64,000 bases of DNA, taken from contig JAJZVW010000015.1 of the NCBI GenBank assembly GCA_021847015.1, positions 1-64,000 of the forward strand, given 5' to 3'. Below, piece by piece: positions 47,950-56,985 of the stretch. Numbering within the stretch: the first letter of the stretch is position 1; each line of letters opens with the position of its first letter. The position numbers and the translations under genes were made by a program. This stretch comes from Pseudomonadota bacterium (lineage in GTDB: Bacteria > Pseudomonadota > Alphaproteobacteria > Rhodospirillales > Magnetospirillaceae). The notes beneath the pieces are model-generated. The model was not told the DNA's origin, ran no database searches, and worked only from the letters and a program-made list of their open reading frames with translations.

Positions 47950-48684
47950 ATGCACCGTTTCGCCAATCCCGCGCGCTTCCTGCGCATCGCCAACGCGGCC
48001 CTGCCCTGGCTCGCCGGAGTATGCGCGCTCTCGATTGCCGCCGGACTGTGGTTCGCGCTGGTCGACTCGCCGCCCGACTACCAGCAGGGCGACAGCGTGC
48101 GGATCATGTACCTTCACGTGCCCGCCGCCTGGATGGGGATGTTCTGCTACACCGCCATGGCCGCCTTCAGCGCCATGGCGCTGATTTGGAAGCATCCGCT
48201 GGCCGATCTCCTGGCCCGCGCCACCGCCCCGGTGGGCGCGGCCTTCACGCTGTTGTGCCTGGTCACCGGCTCCCTGTGGGGCAAGCCCATGTGGGGCACG
48301 TGGTGGGCGTGGGACGCGCGGCTGACCAGCATGCTCATCCTGTTCTTCCTGTATCTGGGCTACATGGCGCTGTCGAACGCCTTCGACGACCCCACGCGCG
48401 GCTACCGGGCCGCCGCCATCCTGGCGCTGGTGGGCTTCGTCAACGTTCCCGTCATCAAGTTCTCGGTGGACTGGTGGAACACCCTGCACCAGCCGGCAAG
48501 CGTCATGCGCAAGGGCGGACCGGCCATCGATCCCAGCATGCTGCTGCCGCTGATGCTGATGGCGCTGGGGTTCCAGACCTACTATTTCGTCGTCCTCATC
48601 CTGCGGGCGCGGGCCGAGATCGCCGGCGCCAAGATCCACACCATTCGGATGGCCGAGGTTCACGCCGCCGGCCGGGGAGAGTGA
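47950..48684 (+). CDS. ccmC: Heme exporter protein CcmC
   Basis: 244 residues, ATG at 47950. Six membrane segments and the heme-handling WWAWDARLTS motif identify it. A VRIMYLHVPAAWMG His precedes the motif, and FSVDWWNTLHQPASV carries the other. It places heme on CcmE in the periplasm. First gene of the ccmCDEFGHI series, spaced for co-translation with ccmD. Confidence 0.97.
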   Translation: MHRFANPARFLRIANAALPWLAGVCALSIAAGLWFALVDSPPDYQQGDSVRIMYLHVPAAWMGMFCYTAMAAFSAMALIWKHPLADLLARATAPVGAAFTLLCLVTGSLWGKPMWGTWWAWDARLTSMLILFFLYLGYMALSNAFDDPTRGYRAAAILALVGFVNVPVIKFSVDWWNTLHQPASVMRKGGPAIDPSMLLPLMLMALGFQTYYFVVLILRARAEIAGAKIHTIRMAEVHAAGRGE

Positions 48685-48685
48685 C

Positions 48686-48889
48686 GTGTCCATGGATGCC
48701 ATCCGCGCCTTCCTCGCCATGGGCGGCTATGGCGCGTTCGTCTGGCCGGGATACCTTCTGGCGCTGGTGGTGCTGGCGGGGCTGCTGGCGGTTTCGCTGA
48801 AGGCCGCCCGCGCCCGCGAGGCCGAACTGGACATCCTGCAGCGCGGCCGCCATCGCGCCGGGCGCCGCGGCGTTTCCTCCGGGGAGTGA
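48686..48889 (+). CDS. ccmD: CcmD, small subunit of the heme-handling complex
   Basis: 67 residues from a GTG at 48686, with GGGGAGA upstream; an ATG two codons later is too far from it. One membrane span (GAFVWPGYLLALVVLAGLLAVSL) with a basic tail, as in CcmD, which helps release holo-CcmE. It is placed between ccmC and ccmE as in other proteobacteria. Confidence 0.93.
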   Translation: MSMDAIRAFLAMGGYGAFVWPGYLLALVVLAGLLAVSLKAARAREAELDILQRGRHRAGRRGVSSGE

Positions 48890-48893
48890 ATCC

Positions 48894-49370
48894 GTGACCC
48901 GCAAGCAGCGCAGGCTCTACTTCGTCGTTCTGGGCATGCTGGCCCTGGGGGCGGCGGCGGCCCTGGTGCTCTCGGCCATGAGCGACAGCATCGTCTATTT
49001 CTACAGCCCCACCGATCTCCAGACCAGGCATGTGTCCGCCGGCCGGCGCATGCGCATCGGCGGGCTGGTCGAGAAGGGCAGCGTGATGAAGGCGGGCAAG
49101 ACCGTCACCTTCCGCGTCACCGACCTCACCGCCACCGTGCCGGTCACCTATACCGGCATTCTCCCCGACCTGTTCCGCGAAGGCCAGGGTGTGGTGGCCG
49201 AGGGCAAGCTCGACGGCAACGGCTTCTTCCACGCCAGCGAGATTCTGGCCAAGCACGACGAGAAATACATGCCCAAGGAAGTCGCCGACGCCCTCAAGAA
49301 GTCCGGCCAGTGGCAGGGCGGCAAGGGCGGCGCCTCCCCACCGGCCGCTCAGGAGGCTCCCTCGCCATGA
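48894..49370 (+). CDS. ccmE: Heme chaperone CcmE
   Basis: 158 residues from a GTG at 48894. A single N-terminal anchor (FVVLGMLALGAAAALVLSA) is followed by the OB-fold. The covalent heme-binding His is H121 with Y125 in HDEKY. It carries heme from CcmC to CcmF. Its stop overlaps ccmF (ATGA). Confidence 0.97.
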   Translation: MTRKQRRLYFVVLGMLALGAAAALVLSAMSDSIVYFYSPTDLQTRHVSAGRRMRIGGLVEKGSVMKAGKTVTFRVTDLTATVPVTYTGILPDLFREGQGVVAEGKLDGNGFFHASEILAKHDEKYMPKEVADALKKSGQWQGGKGGASPPAAQEAPSP

Positions 49371-51358
49371 TCGCCGAGATCGGCCATTTCGCCCTCATCC
49401 TCGCCCTGGCGGTGGCGCTGGTGCAAGCTTCCGTGCCGCTGATCGGCGCCCAGCGCGGCAACGCCGCCTGGATGGGGCTGGCGGGGCCGGCGGCGGTGGC
49501 GCAGTTCCTGTGCGTGGGCATCGCCTTCGCCGCGCTGATGCACGCCTACGTGACCTCGGACTTCTCCGTGCTGAACGTGGCGCAGAACTCCCATTCGCTG
49601 AAGCCCATGCTCTACAAGGTGGCCGGCCTGTGGGGCAACCACGAGGGCTCGCTGCTGCTGTGGATCACCATCCTGGCGGTGTTCGGCCTGGCGCTGACGG
49701 CCTTCGGCGGCAATCTGCCGCCGGGTCTCAAGGCCCGCGCCCTGGCGGTGCAGGCCATGATCGCGGTGGGCTTCCTGCTGTTCATCCTGTTCACCTCCAA
49801 CCCCTTCCTCAGGCTCGATCCGCCGCCGATGGACGGCAACGGCCTCAATCCCATGCTCCAGGACCCGGGCCTGGCCTTCCACCCGCCGTTCCTCTATCTC
49901 GGCTATGTGGGCTTCTCGATGGCCTTCTCCTTCGCCATCGCCGCCCTGATCGAGGGCCGGGTGGATGCCGCCTGGGCGCGCTGGGTGCGCCCGTGGACGC
50001 TGGCCGCCTGGCTCTTCCTGACCTGCGGCATCGCGCTGGGAAGCTGGTGGGCCTACTACACCCTGGGCTGGGGCGGCTGGTGGTACTGGGACCCGGTGGA
50101 GAACGCCTCGTTCATGCCCTGGCTGGCCGGCACCGCGCTCCTGCATTCCGCCGTGGTGGTGGAAAAGCGCGACGCGCTGAAAAGCTGGACCATCCTGCTC
50201 GCCATCGTCGCCTTCGGCTTCTCGCTGCTGGGGACCTTCCTGGTGCGCTCGGGCGTGCTCACCAGCGTGCACGCCTTCGCCACCGATCCGGCGCGCGGCG
50301 CCTTCATCCTGCTTCTGCTGCTGGCGGTGCTGGGGGGGTCGTTCACCCTCTACGCCGTGCGGGCGCCGTCGCTCAAGCTGGGCGGGCTGTTCGCGCCGCT
50401 GTCGCGCGAAGGCGCGCTGCTGTTCAACAACGTGCTGATGGCCACCGGCGCCGGCACGGTTCTGCTGGGCACGCTCTACCCCCTGATCGCCGACGCCCTC
50501 AACCTCGGCAAGGTGTCGGTGGGCGCGCCCTTCTTCAATTCGGTGTTCCTGCCCCTGATGGCGCCCATGGTGGTGGCCATGGCCATCGGCCCGCTGCTGT
50601 CGTGGAAGCGCGGCGACCTTGCCGGCGTGCTCGGGCGCCTGAAATTCGCCCTGGCCGCGGCCGTGGCCGGTGCCGCGGCGGTGTGGGTGGCGCAGGGCGG
50701 TTCCGCCGGCCCGTGGTGGGCGGCGGCCGGCATGGGCCTTGCCCTGTGGCTGCTGCTGGGCACGCTCACCGAGCTGGCCGAGCGCGTGCGCCTGTTCCGG
50801 CTGCCCCTGGGACAATCCCTTCAGCGCGCCAGCCATCTGCCCCGGTCGGCCTGGGGGATGACCCTGGCGCACGGCGGGCTGGCGCTGGTCATCGCCGGGA
50901 TGACGGCATCGTCGGCGTGGAAGTCGGAATCGGTGCAGAACCAGAAGCTGGGCGAGACCGTGACGGTGGCCGGCTACGCCTTCACGCTCACCGCCGTGAA
51001 TGCGGTCAAGGGGCCCAATTACGACGCCCAGCAGGCCGTGTTCCAGGTGTCCAAGGACGGCCGGCCGTTCGCCGAGATGCGCCCCGAGAAGCGGATCTTC
51101 ATCATGCCGCCGCGCCCGGCCACCGACGCCGCCATCCGCGGCACCCTGCTGGGGGACGTCTACGCGGTTCTGGGCGATCAGGCCGGCGACGGCGTGTGGG
51201 TGACCCGGCTCTATTTCAATCCGATGGTGCCGTGGATGTGGGCGGGAGCGGCGCTGATGGTCCTGGGCGGCCTCGTCTCGCTCAGCGACCGCCGCCACCG
51301 CATCGGCGCACCGGCACGAGCCCGCGCCGCCGCCGCCGCCGCCGCCGCCAAGGCCTGA
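49367..51358 (+). CDS. ccmF: Cytochrome c heme lyase subunit CcmF
   Basis: 663 residues, ATG at 49367 overlapping the ccmE stop. Many membrane segments, a WGGWWYWDPVENASFMPW tryptophan-rich motif, and His such as those in NSHSLKPMLY, FHPPFLYLGYVG, and TALLHSAVV. CcmF ligates heme to apocytochrome. Normal length. Its Ala-rich end has no equivalent in most CcmF and may be flexible. Confidence 0.97.
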   Translation: MIAEIGHFALILALAVALVQASVPLIGAQRGNAAWMGLAGPAAVAQFLCVGIAFAALMHAYVTSDFSVLNVAQNSHSLKPMLYKVAGLWGNHEGSLLLWITILAVFGLALTAFGGNLPPGLKARALAVQAMIAVGFLLFILFTSNPFLRLDPPPMDGNGLNPMLQDPGLAFHPPFLYLGYVGFSMAFSFAIAALIEGRVDAAWARWVRPWTLAAWLFLTCGIALGSWWAYYTLGWGGWWYWDPVENASFMPWLAGTALLHSAVVVEKRDALKSWTILLAIVAFGFSLLGTFLVRSGVLTSVHAFATDPARGAFILLLLLAVLGGSFTLYAVRAPSLKLGGLFAPLSREGALLFNNVLMATGAGTVLLGTLYPLIADALNLGKVSVGAPFFNSVFLPLMAPMVVAMAIGPLLSWKRGDLAGVLGRLKFALAAAVAGAAAVWVAQGGSAGPWWAAAGMGLALWLLLGTLTELAERVRLFRLPLGQSLQRASHLPRSAWGMTLAHGGLALVIAGMTASSAWKSESVQNQKLGETVTVAGYAFTLTAVNAVKGPNYDAQQAVFQVSKDGRPFAEMRPEKRIFIMPPRPATDAAIRGTLLGDVYAVLGDQAGDGVWVTRLYFNPMVPWMWAGAALMVLGGLVSLSDRRHRIGAPARARAAAAAAAAKA

Positions 51359-51374
51359 GGGGAGGGTCGAACCC

Positions 51375-51908
51375 ATGCGCCGCCTGCTCTATCTCCTGCC
51401 GGTCCTGGTGCTGGGGGTCCTCGCGCTCTTTTTCATGAAGGGTCTGGAGATGGACCCGCACGAAATCCCATCGGTGCTGCTGAACACGCCGGCGCCGGCG
51501 ATCAACCTCGCCGCGCTGCCGGGCCATGACCACGGGCTGACCACCGACGACCTCAAGGGCAGGGTGTCCGTGGTGGACATCTTCGGTTCGTGGTGCGTCT
51601 CCTGCGCGCAGGAGCATCCCACCCTGCTCGCCATCAAAGAGACCGGCATCGTTCCCATTTACGGCATCGACTGGCGCGACGATCCGGTCAAGGGCGCCGA
51701 ATGGCTGAAGAAGAATGGCGATCCCTACGAGCGCGTCGGCCTCGACCCCGCGCCGGGCCACGCGTCGGTGGATTTCGGCGTCACCGGGGCGCCGGAATCC
51801 TTCATCGTCGACAAGGGCGGCATCATCCGCTGGAAGCACATCGGCCCCATCACACCCGAGGTGTGGGAGACCGAGTTGCTGCCGAAGATCCGGGAGCTTC
51901 AGAAATGA
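51375..51908 (+). CDS. ccmG: CcmG/DsbE thiol-disulfide protein
   Basis: 177 residues, ATG at 51375. An N-terminal anchor (YLLPVLVLGVLALFFM) is followed by a thioredoxin fold with C74-V-S-C77 (WCVSC), VPIYGIDWRDD and GVTGAPESFIVD with the cis-Pro. It reduces the CXXCH cysteines of apocytochrome. The middle residue is Ser instead of the common Pro (WCVPC). It overlaps ccmH (ATGA). Confidence 0.96.
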   Translation: MRRLLYLLPVLVLGVLALFFMKGLEMDPHEIPSVLLNTPAPAINLAALPGHDHGLTTDDLKGRVSVVDIFGSWCVSCAQEHPTLLAIKETGIVPIYGIDWRDDPVKGAEWLKKNGDPYERVGLDPAPGHASVDFGVTGAPESFIVDKGGIIRWKHIGPITPEVWETELLPKIRELQK

Positions 51909-52372
51909 GGAAGGCCCTTGCCCTTTGCGCCTGCCTGCTGGCGCTGTCCGGCCCGGTGCTGGCCGCCGACCCCGATGAGATGCTCAAGGACCCGGCGCAG
52001 GAAGCCCGGGCGGAGAAGATCGGCCAGGGGCTGCGCTGCCTGGTGTGCCAGTCGGAATCCATCGAGAATTCCAACGCCGACCTCGCCCGCGATCTGCGCG
52101 TGATCGTCCGCGAGCGCGTCAAGGCCGGCGACAGCGACCGGCAGGTGGTCGGGTACGTGGTGGCCCGCTACGGCGACTACGTGCTGCTGAAACCTCCCTT
52201 CAAGGCCAGGACCCTGGTCCTGTGGGGCGGGCCGTTCGCGCTGCTCCTGGGGGCCTTGGGGGTGCTGGTCGTCTTTTTCCGCCGCCGTAGCGCCGCCGGC
52301 TCGCCGCCGCCGCTCACGCCCGAGGAGATTCGCCGCCTCGACGCGCTGCTGAAGGATTCGGGCAACTCATGA
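51905..52372 (+). CDS. ccmH: CcmH cytochrome c maturation protein
   Basis: 155 residues, ATG at 51905. A signal peptide ending in VLAADPD is followed by L-R-C45-x-x-C48-Q (LRCLVCQSESI), the thiol pair that presents the heme-binding Cys. One membrane anchor near residue 107-125. It overlaps the next gene (ATGA). Confidence 0.96.
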   Translation: MRKALALCACLLALSGPVLAADPDEMLKDPAQEARAEKIGQGLRCLVCQSESIENSNADLARDLRVIVRERVKAGDSDRQVVGYVVARYGDYVLLKPPFKARTLVLWGGPFALLLGALGVLVVFFRRRSAAGSPPPLTPEEIRRLDALLKDSGNS

Positions 52373-53223
52373 TCTGGCTCGTCTTTACGCTGATGGTGGC
52401 CGCGGTTCTGGCGCTGACGCTGGTGCCGCTGTTCCGGGCCCGTCCCGCAGCCCCCGACCGCGCCGCCTACGACCTCACCATCTACAAGGACCAGTTGGCC
52501 GAGGTGGATCGGGATCTCGAACGCGGGGTGCTGACCGCCGGCCAGGCCGGCGCCGCGCGCACTGAAATCCAGCGGCGCATGCTCGCCGCCGCAGGCGAAG
52601 GGAGCCGCTCCGCCAAAGGCGGCAAGGCCAAGAAGAGCGGGCGCCGGGGAATCTGGGGTGCGGCGGCCGCCATCGGCCTCGCCGTGCCGGCCTTGGCGTT
52701 CGGCCTCTACGGCCTGCTGGGCTCGCCCAATCTCCCCGATCAGCCCTATTCGGCCCGCGTCGGCCAGATCCACCAGATGCAGGGCCAGGTGGCGCAGATC
52801 AAAGGCATGGTCGACGGCCTCGTCGAGCGGCTGCGCCAGAATCCCGATGACGGGCGCGGCTGGGCGATGCTGGGCCGCTCGCTGCGCGTGCTGGGCGAAC
52901 CGGACAAGGCTCGGGACGCCTATGCCAAGGCGCTGCCGCTGCTGCCCGGCGACGCCCAGGTGCGGCTGGAATTCGCCTCGCTGCTGATCGAGGACGTGCC
53001 CGCCGGCTCACCCCTGCCGCCCCAGTTCGTGGCGGTGATGCGCGAGGTGCTGGCCATCGACGGGGAAAGCGTCGACGCCCTCTATTTCGTCGGCTTGGCC
53101 GAGGCTCAGGCGGGCCACGCCGCCAAGGCGCGTGAGCTGTGGACCAAGCTGATGGACAAGCTGCCCGCCGATTCCTCCGATCGGACCCAGGTGGCCAAGC
53201 AGCTCCAGGCGCTCGGCCAGTGA
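52369..53223 (+). CDS. ccmI: CcmI (CycH) TPR protein
   Basis: 284 residues, ATG at 52369. Two membrane segments (WLVFTLMVAAVLALTLVPLF; AAAIGLAVPALAFGLYGLLG) flank a helical part with ERGVLTAGQAGAARTEIQRRML. The periplasmic tail has TPR repeats (RGWAMLGRSLRVLGEPDKARDAYAKALPL). It hands apocytochrome to the heme lyase. It ends the run. Confidence 0.94.
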   Translation: MIWLVFTLMVAAVLALTLVPLFRARPAAPDRAAYDLTIYKDQLAEVDRDLERGVLTAGQAGAARTEIQRRMLAAAGEGSRSAKGGKAKKSGRRGIWGAAAAIGLAVPALAFGLYGLLGSPNLPDQPYSARVGQIHQMQGQVAQIKGMVDGLVERLRQNPDDGRGWAMLGRSLRVLGEPDKARDAYAKALPLLPGDAQVRLEFASLLIEDVPAGSPLPPQFVAVMREVLAIDGESVDALYFVGLAEAQAGHAAKARELWTKLMDKLPADSSDRTQVAKQLQALGQ

Positions 53224-53263
53224 ACCGTCCGGCCGCCGCCGCGCCGAACGCGCGGCGGCGGGC

Positions 53264-53962
53264 CTATTCGGTCAGCTGCGGGGGCAACTGGCTCAACATT
53301 ACCTCGGCACGCCGGTTGTCCTGGCGGCCGCTGGGGGACGCATTGGTGGCCAAGGGGTATTCCTCGCCCATGCCGCGGGCGAGGACGCGGCTGGGGGGAA
53401 CGCCCTGGCCGACCAGATAATTCTTCACCGCCAAGGCGCGGAAAAACGAGAGCTGCTGGTTGACCTCGGGATGGCCGGTCGTGTCGGTGAAACCTTCCAC
53501 GGTCGCTCGGACTCCGGGATGGGTCTTAAGGTAGGCGGCCACGGATTGCAGCCGGTTGGCCGCGCCGGCACGGAAGGTGGCCTTTCCCGTCTCGAACGGC
53601 ACATTGGTTATCATCGCGCCCGGCCCGACCGCGATCCGGGCCTGTTCGCGCGCCATGTGCGCCTCGGTCTGGTAGCTGGCGATGGCGAGGCGTTGCCGGG
53701 TCATGTAGAGGTCGTGATCGAGTTGGGGCTCGTCCCCGGCGCGGGCGGCGGCTTCGGCATCCGTCAGGGATTGCTGCGCCTCCTGGAGCTGGTTCGGCGC
53801 GTAGCGGGTGATGTTGGGGTTGTTGCGGGCGACGTCCACCTGCCGGCGCATATCCGATACCCGGGGGTTCTCGGCCATTTGGCCGGCGCAGGCGGCCAGC
53901 AGGGCGGCCGCCAGGGCGGATGGGAGCGCGCGGGCGGCGAGCGCGGTGATGCGGCTGGTCAT
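53264..53962 (-). CDS. OmpA-family lipoprotein with DUF4398 domain
   Basis: 232 residues, ATG at 53962. Signal peptide and lipobox LAAC at about residues 22-25. Residues 40-110 (YAPNQLQEAQQSLTDAEAAA) are DUF4398-like. The C-terminal OmpA domain (TFRAGAANRLQSVAAYLKTHPGVRATVEGFTDTTGHPEVNQQLSFFRALAVKNYLVGQGV) binds peptidoglycan. It is followed, in the leftward direction of reading, by nothing; the DUF4398 lipoprotein gene lies 27 bp upstream and is likely in the same operon. Confidence 0.92.
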   Translation of the reverse strand: MTSRITALAARALPSALAAALLAACAGQMAENPRVSDMRRQVDVARNNPNITRYAPNQLQEAQQSLTDAEAAARAGDEPQLDHDLYMTRQRLAIASYQTEAHMAREQARIAVGPGAMITNVPFETGKATFRAGAANRLQSVAAYLKTHPGVRATVEGFTDTTGHPEVNQQLSFFRALAVKNYLVGQGVPPSRVLARGMGEEYPLATNASPSGRQDNRRAEVMLSQLPPQLTE

Positions 53963-53989
53963 GGCGTTCTCCTGGTCAGCGGGCGGCGG

Positions 53990-54355
53990 TCAGGGCAGGG
54001 GGGTGACTTGCGGAAGCGGCGCTGCGGCCGGCGCCGGCGGGGCATTCCCGGCGAGGGCCTGGGTGGCCTTGGCGGCCTTGGTCTTGGCCATGGCGAGTTC
54101 CGCATCGACCTTTGCTTCCTTGGCCATGCGGTCGGCTTCCTCGGTGCGGTTGTCGTTCACCGCCTGCTGGGCGGCGTTCAGCCGGTCGGTGGCCGCCTGG
54201 AGCTCTGGAAGCGCGTAGGTGCTGGCGCCCTGGCCCTGCGCGGCGGTGATCGCGTCTTGGGCCTGGGCGACCGAGGGCGGGGCTTGTCCCGCGGCGCAGG
54301 CCGACATCAGGACGGCGGCGGCACAGGCCAGGGGAGCGACGGCGATCCGGGTCAT
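53990..54355 (-). CDS. DUF4398 lipoprotein
   Basis: 121 residues, ATG at 54355. Signal peptide with lipobox VLMSACAAG. The body is helical (VAQAQDAITAAQGQGASTYALPELQAATDRLNAAQQAV) as in DUF4398 proteins, with a Pro/Ala-rich end. It is a partner of the OmpA-family lipoprotein gene 27 bp further on; such pairs are common in alphaproteobacteria. Function is probably envelope stability. Confidence 0.88.
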   Translation of the reverse strand: MTRIAVAPLACAAAVLMSACAAGQAPPSVAQAQDAITAAQGQGASTYALPELQAATDRLNAAQQAVNDNRTEEADRMAKEAKVDAELAMAKTKAAKATQALAGNAPPAPAAAPLPQVTPLP

Positions 54356-54459
54356 GGCGTCCTCCTCGATTGCTCGGAAGGAGAACGCCCGCCCACCCCG
54401 CTTGTTCCCGCCCATCCCGATCGGTCATGCGGACGGGCCGAACGGGTCCGTTGCGAGGA

Positions 54460-54663
54460 TTATGGCAGGGCGGACGGCACCACTCCGGGCGTCGCGGGAA
54501 CGATTTCGCGCACCGGGCCGCGCGGCGTGCCGTTCTCCGGCGATCCCGGCGCCTGAGGAATTCTTTGCACCGCGGTCGTTTGCGGCGGTGGAAGGTCGTC
54601 CGAGCAGGCCGGGACCAGAACCGTAAGCGACAGGCTGACGAGGAGGGCGACGTACAGGGGCAT
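54460..54663 (-). CDS. Small lipoprotein
   Basis: 67 residues, ATG at 54663 (MPLYVALLVSLSLTVLVPAC). Signal peptide with Cys in VPACSDD as the lipidation site. The mature part is Pro-rich (PPPQTTAVQRIPQAPGSPEN). Lies 104 bp upstream of the DUF4398 gene on the same strand. Not assigned to a family. Confidence 0.72.
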   Translation of the reverse strand: MPLYVALLVSLSLTVLVPACSDDLPPPQTTAVQRIPQAPGSPENGTPRGPVREIVPATPGVVPSALP

Positions 54664-54785
54664 GGGTGGCCTCGCATGTGCGCTCGGCGGAGGGAACGCC
54701 GGTGCGATCCCCAGGTTCCGGCAGCAAGTCCAACGAGCGCGGCCGGTCTCGGATGTCCGCCATACCGACGGGTGCCTCCAGTGCG

Positions 54786-54826
54786 AAAAATCGAACGTTC
54801 GCGCCCGGCACAAACGTTCGATTTTT
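54786..54826. other. Perfect 14-bp inverted repeat in a divergent region
   Basis: AAAAATCGAACGTT (54786-54799) and AACGTTCGATTTTT (54813-54826) around 13 nt. It looks like a bidirectional terminator, but lies between two divergent genes (54663 minus, 55006 plus), so it may instead be an operator or the terminator of a lost gene. The rest of 54664-55005 holds no gene I can support. Confidence 0.75.
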
Positions 54827-55005
54827 TCCGCGACGCAATAGTTCGGACCCTACAACCAAAGTCGATTCGCACGACACAACCGATATCCGAGCAAGAACCG
54901 GAGTTCGCCGGCCGGGCCTGCGGATTAGGTTTTGCCGACCCTGCCCCGATTTCCCCGGCATCGGATTCGGAGCGGGATAAAGCAAATCGGAGAAGAGGTG
55001 CAATC

Positions 55006-55544
55006 ATGATGAGTTTAGCCGGCAAGATCGCCGTCGTAACAGGCGGCAGCGCCGGAATCGGGCTCGGCATCGCAAAGCGCCTGGTATTGGAAGGCGCCTC
55101 GGTGGTGATTGCCGGACGCCGGCAGGCCGAACTTGAGGCGGCGGCCGCCGAGATCGGCACCGCCGCGTCCGTTGTGCGTGCCGATGTTGCCGATCTCGCC
55201 GATCTCGACAGGACCTTCGCGATCAACGTCAAAGGAGTCCTGTTCACGGTTCAAAAGGCGCTGCCGCTCCTGACCGACGGAGCCTCCGTGATCGTCACCG
55301 GCTCCTCGACGTCCATCAAGGGAACCCCAGCGTTCAGCGTCTACAGCGCGACCAAAGCGGCGGTTCGCAACTTCGCCAGGGCATGCGCGATACGATGCTT
55401 ACCCATATGGCGGCCAGCATCCCGATGGGACGCATCGGCGAGCCCGACGACGTTGGCAAGGCGGCCGTGTTTCTCGCTTCCGACGCGTCGAGTTTCGTGA
55501 ATGGCGTAGAGCTTTTCGTCGACGGCGGGCTCGCGCAGATATGA
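55006..55544 (+). pseudogene. Decayed short-chain dehydrogenase/reductase
   Basis: ATG at 55006 (AGAAGAGG upstream). The SDR start is good (KIAVVTGGSAGIGLGIAKRL), but the protein jumps from [12 protein letters not shown] directly to [12 protein letters not shown], so about 40 residues including the N-A-G motif are missing. The active-site YSATKAA follows at 105-111. A second loss after FARA puts the C-terminus in another frame, where [20 protein letters not shown] and [11 protein letters not shown] are still readable to the TGA at 55544. Two deletions, so inactive. Confidence 0.85.
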
Positions 55545-55588
55545 GGGATGCGGCGGACAAAGCGCCGCCGGCCGTCCCGGCCGCCGCG

Positions 55589-56254
55589 CTATTCCAGCGC
55601 CTGGCGCAACGCCGCCGCGGCGGCCCACGGGGCCAGGGCCAGCGCCCCCGCCAGCATGCCGCCCAGGATCAGCAGATGGGCGCGGGGCTCCAGGCCCTGG
55701 AGGGTGGCGTCGATGGCGCCCACGCCGAAGATCAGCACCGGCACGTACAGCGGCAGGATCAACAGCGACAGCAGCACGCCGCCGCGCCGGGCGCCGAGCA
55801 CCAGCGCGGCGCCGACGGCGCCGACCAGCGACAGGATGGGCGTGCCCACCAGCATGGTGAGAAGCAGGATCTTGAACCCGGCCGCGTCCAGATTCAGCAG
55901 CACCGCCAGCACCGGCGCCGCCGCCAGCAGCGGCAGGCCGGTGGTCAGCCAGTGGGCCACCACCTTGGCGGCCACCACCACCTCCAGCGGCGTGGGCGTC
56001 AGCACCAGCAGCTCCAGCGAGCCGTCCTCGTAATCCGCCTGGAACAGCCGGTCCAGTGACAGCATCGACGCCAGCAGCGCGGTCACCCACAGCACGCCCG
56101 GCGCCACCCGCGCCAGGATGTTGGCCTCGGGGCCGATGCCGAACGGGAACAGCACCACCGTCAGCACGAAGAAGGTCACCACCATGACGCTGTCCGAGCC
56201 TTGGCGCAGCGCCAGGCGCAGGTCGCGGCGGACGATTTCGCCGAAGCGGCTCAC
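55589..56254 (-). CDS. ccmB: Heme exporter permease CcmB
   Basis: 221 residues from a GTG at 56254 that overlaps the ccmA stop (GTGA). Six membrane segments with typical CcmB parts: VVTFFVLTVVLFPFGIGPEA, LARVAPGVLWVTALLASMLSLDRLFQADYEDGSLELLVLTPTP, and LSLLILPLYVPVLIFG. It forms the ABC exporter with CcmA that frees holo-CcmE. It is unlinked from ccmC in this window. Confidence 0.95.
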   Translation of the reverse strand: MSRFGEIVRRDLRLALRQGSDSVMVVTFFVLTVVLFPFGIGPEANILARVAPGVLWVTALLASMLSLDRLFQADYEDGSLELLVLTPTPLEVVVAAKVVAHWLTTGLPLLAAAPVLAVLLNLDAAGFKILLLTMLVGTPILSLVGAVGAALVLGARRGGVLLSLLILPLYVPVLIFGVGAIDATLQGLEPRAHLLILGGMLAGALALAPWAAAAALRQALE

Positions 56255-56943
56255 AGGAACATCTCCGCCAGCTCGGCCGAGGGGGCGAAGCGGTCGAGGT
56301 GGATCTCCCGCGCCCCCGGAAGGTCGATGTCGGCATGGGTGGACAGGGCCACCATCCCGCCCTGGGCCCGGTGCTCGGCCAGTACCCCTTCCAGCACCCT
56401 GATCGAGCCCCGGTCGAGCGCGGTGGTGGGCTCGTCCAGCAGCCACAGCGGCGAGGGCGCCGCCAGCAGGCGGGCGAGGTTGGCGCGGCGCCGCTGGCCC
56501 GCCGACAGCATCTTGCCGGGCAGCGCCGACAGGTGCGCCAGGCTGAAGCGCTCCAGCGCCCCCGCGACCCGCTGTCCGGCGGCATCGCCGCGAGGCTCAT
56601 GCAGGCGGGCCCAGAACGCCACGTTCTCGGCTACCGAGAGGACCGGCTTGATGGCGTCGTGGTGCCCCACGTAATGGGAGCGCGCGGCATGCGCCTCGGG
56701 ATCGTCCGACACCGCCCGGCGCCGCCACGCGAGGGTGCCGGAAAACGGCTTCAGCAACCCGGCCATCAGGCGCAACAGGCTCGACTTGCCCGATCCGTTG
56801 GGTCCCAGCAGCACCAGGGCGTCGCCGGCCGCGAGCGCGAAGGACAGCCCGGCGAACACCACACGGCCACCGCGCACGCAGACGAGTTGGGAGCCGGAGA
56901 AATCGGCGTCGGACGGATGAATGCCGGTCATGGCCGGCACCAT
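56251..56943 (-). CDS. ccmA: Heme exporter ATPase CcmA
   Basis: 230 residues from the ATG at 56943; another ATG at 56931 (MTGIHPSDADF) is equally possible as no clear ribosome site is seen. Walker A LGPNGSGKSSLL, signature LSAGQRRRANLARLL, Walker B LWLLDEPTTALD. Normal length for CcmA. Divergent from acnA, an arrangement common in alphaproteobacteria. Confidence 0.95.
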   Translation of the reverse strand: MVPAMTGIHPSDADFSGSQLVCVRGGRVVFAGLSFALAAGDALVLLGPNGSGKSSLLRLMAGLLKPFSGTLAWRRRAVSDDPEAHAARSHYVGHHDAIKPVLSVAENVAFWARLHEPRGDAAGQRVAGALERFSLAHLSALPGKMLSAGQRRRANLARLLAAPSPLWLLDEPTTALDRGSIRVLEGVLAEHRAQGGMVALSTHADIDLPGAREIHLDRFAPSAELAEMFL

Positions 56944-56985
56944 GGCAGAAAGCGCGTGTTTTGCAAAGGTTACCGCGCAACGAAA

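Noticed and set aside
49349-51376. 675-codon minus-strand open frame
   Set aside because: Antisense to ccmF; no recognisable domain.
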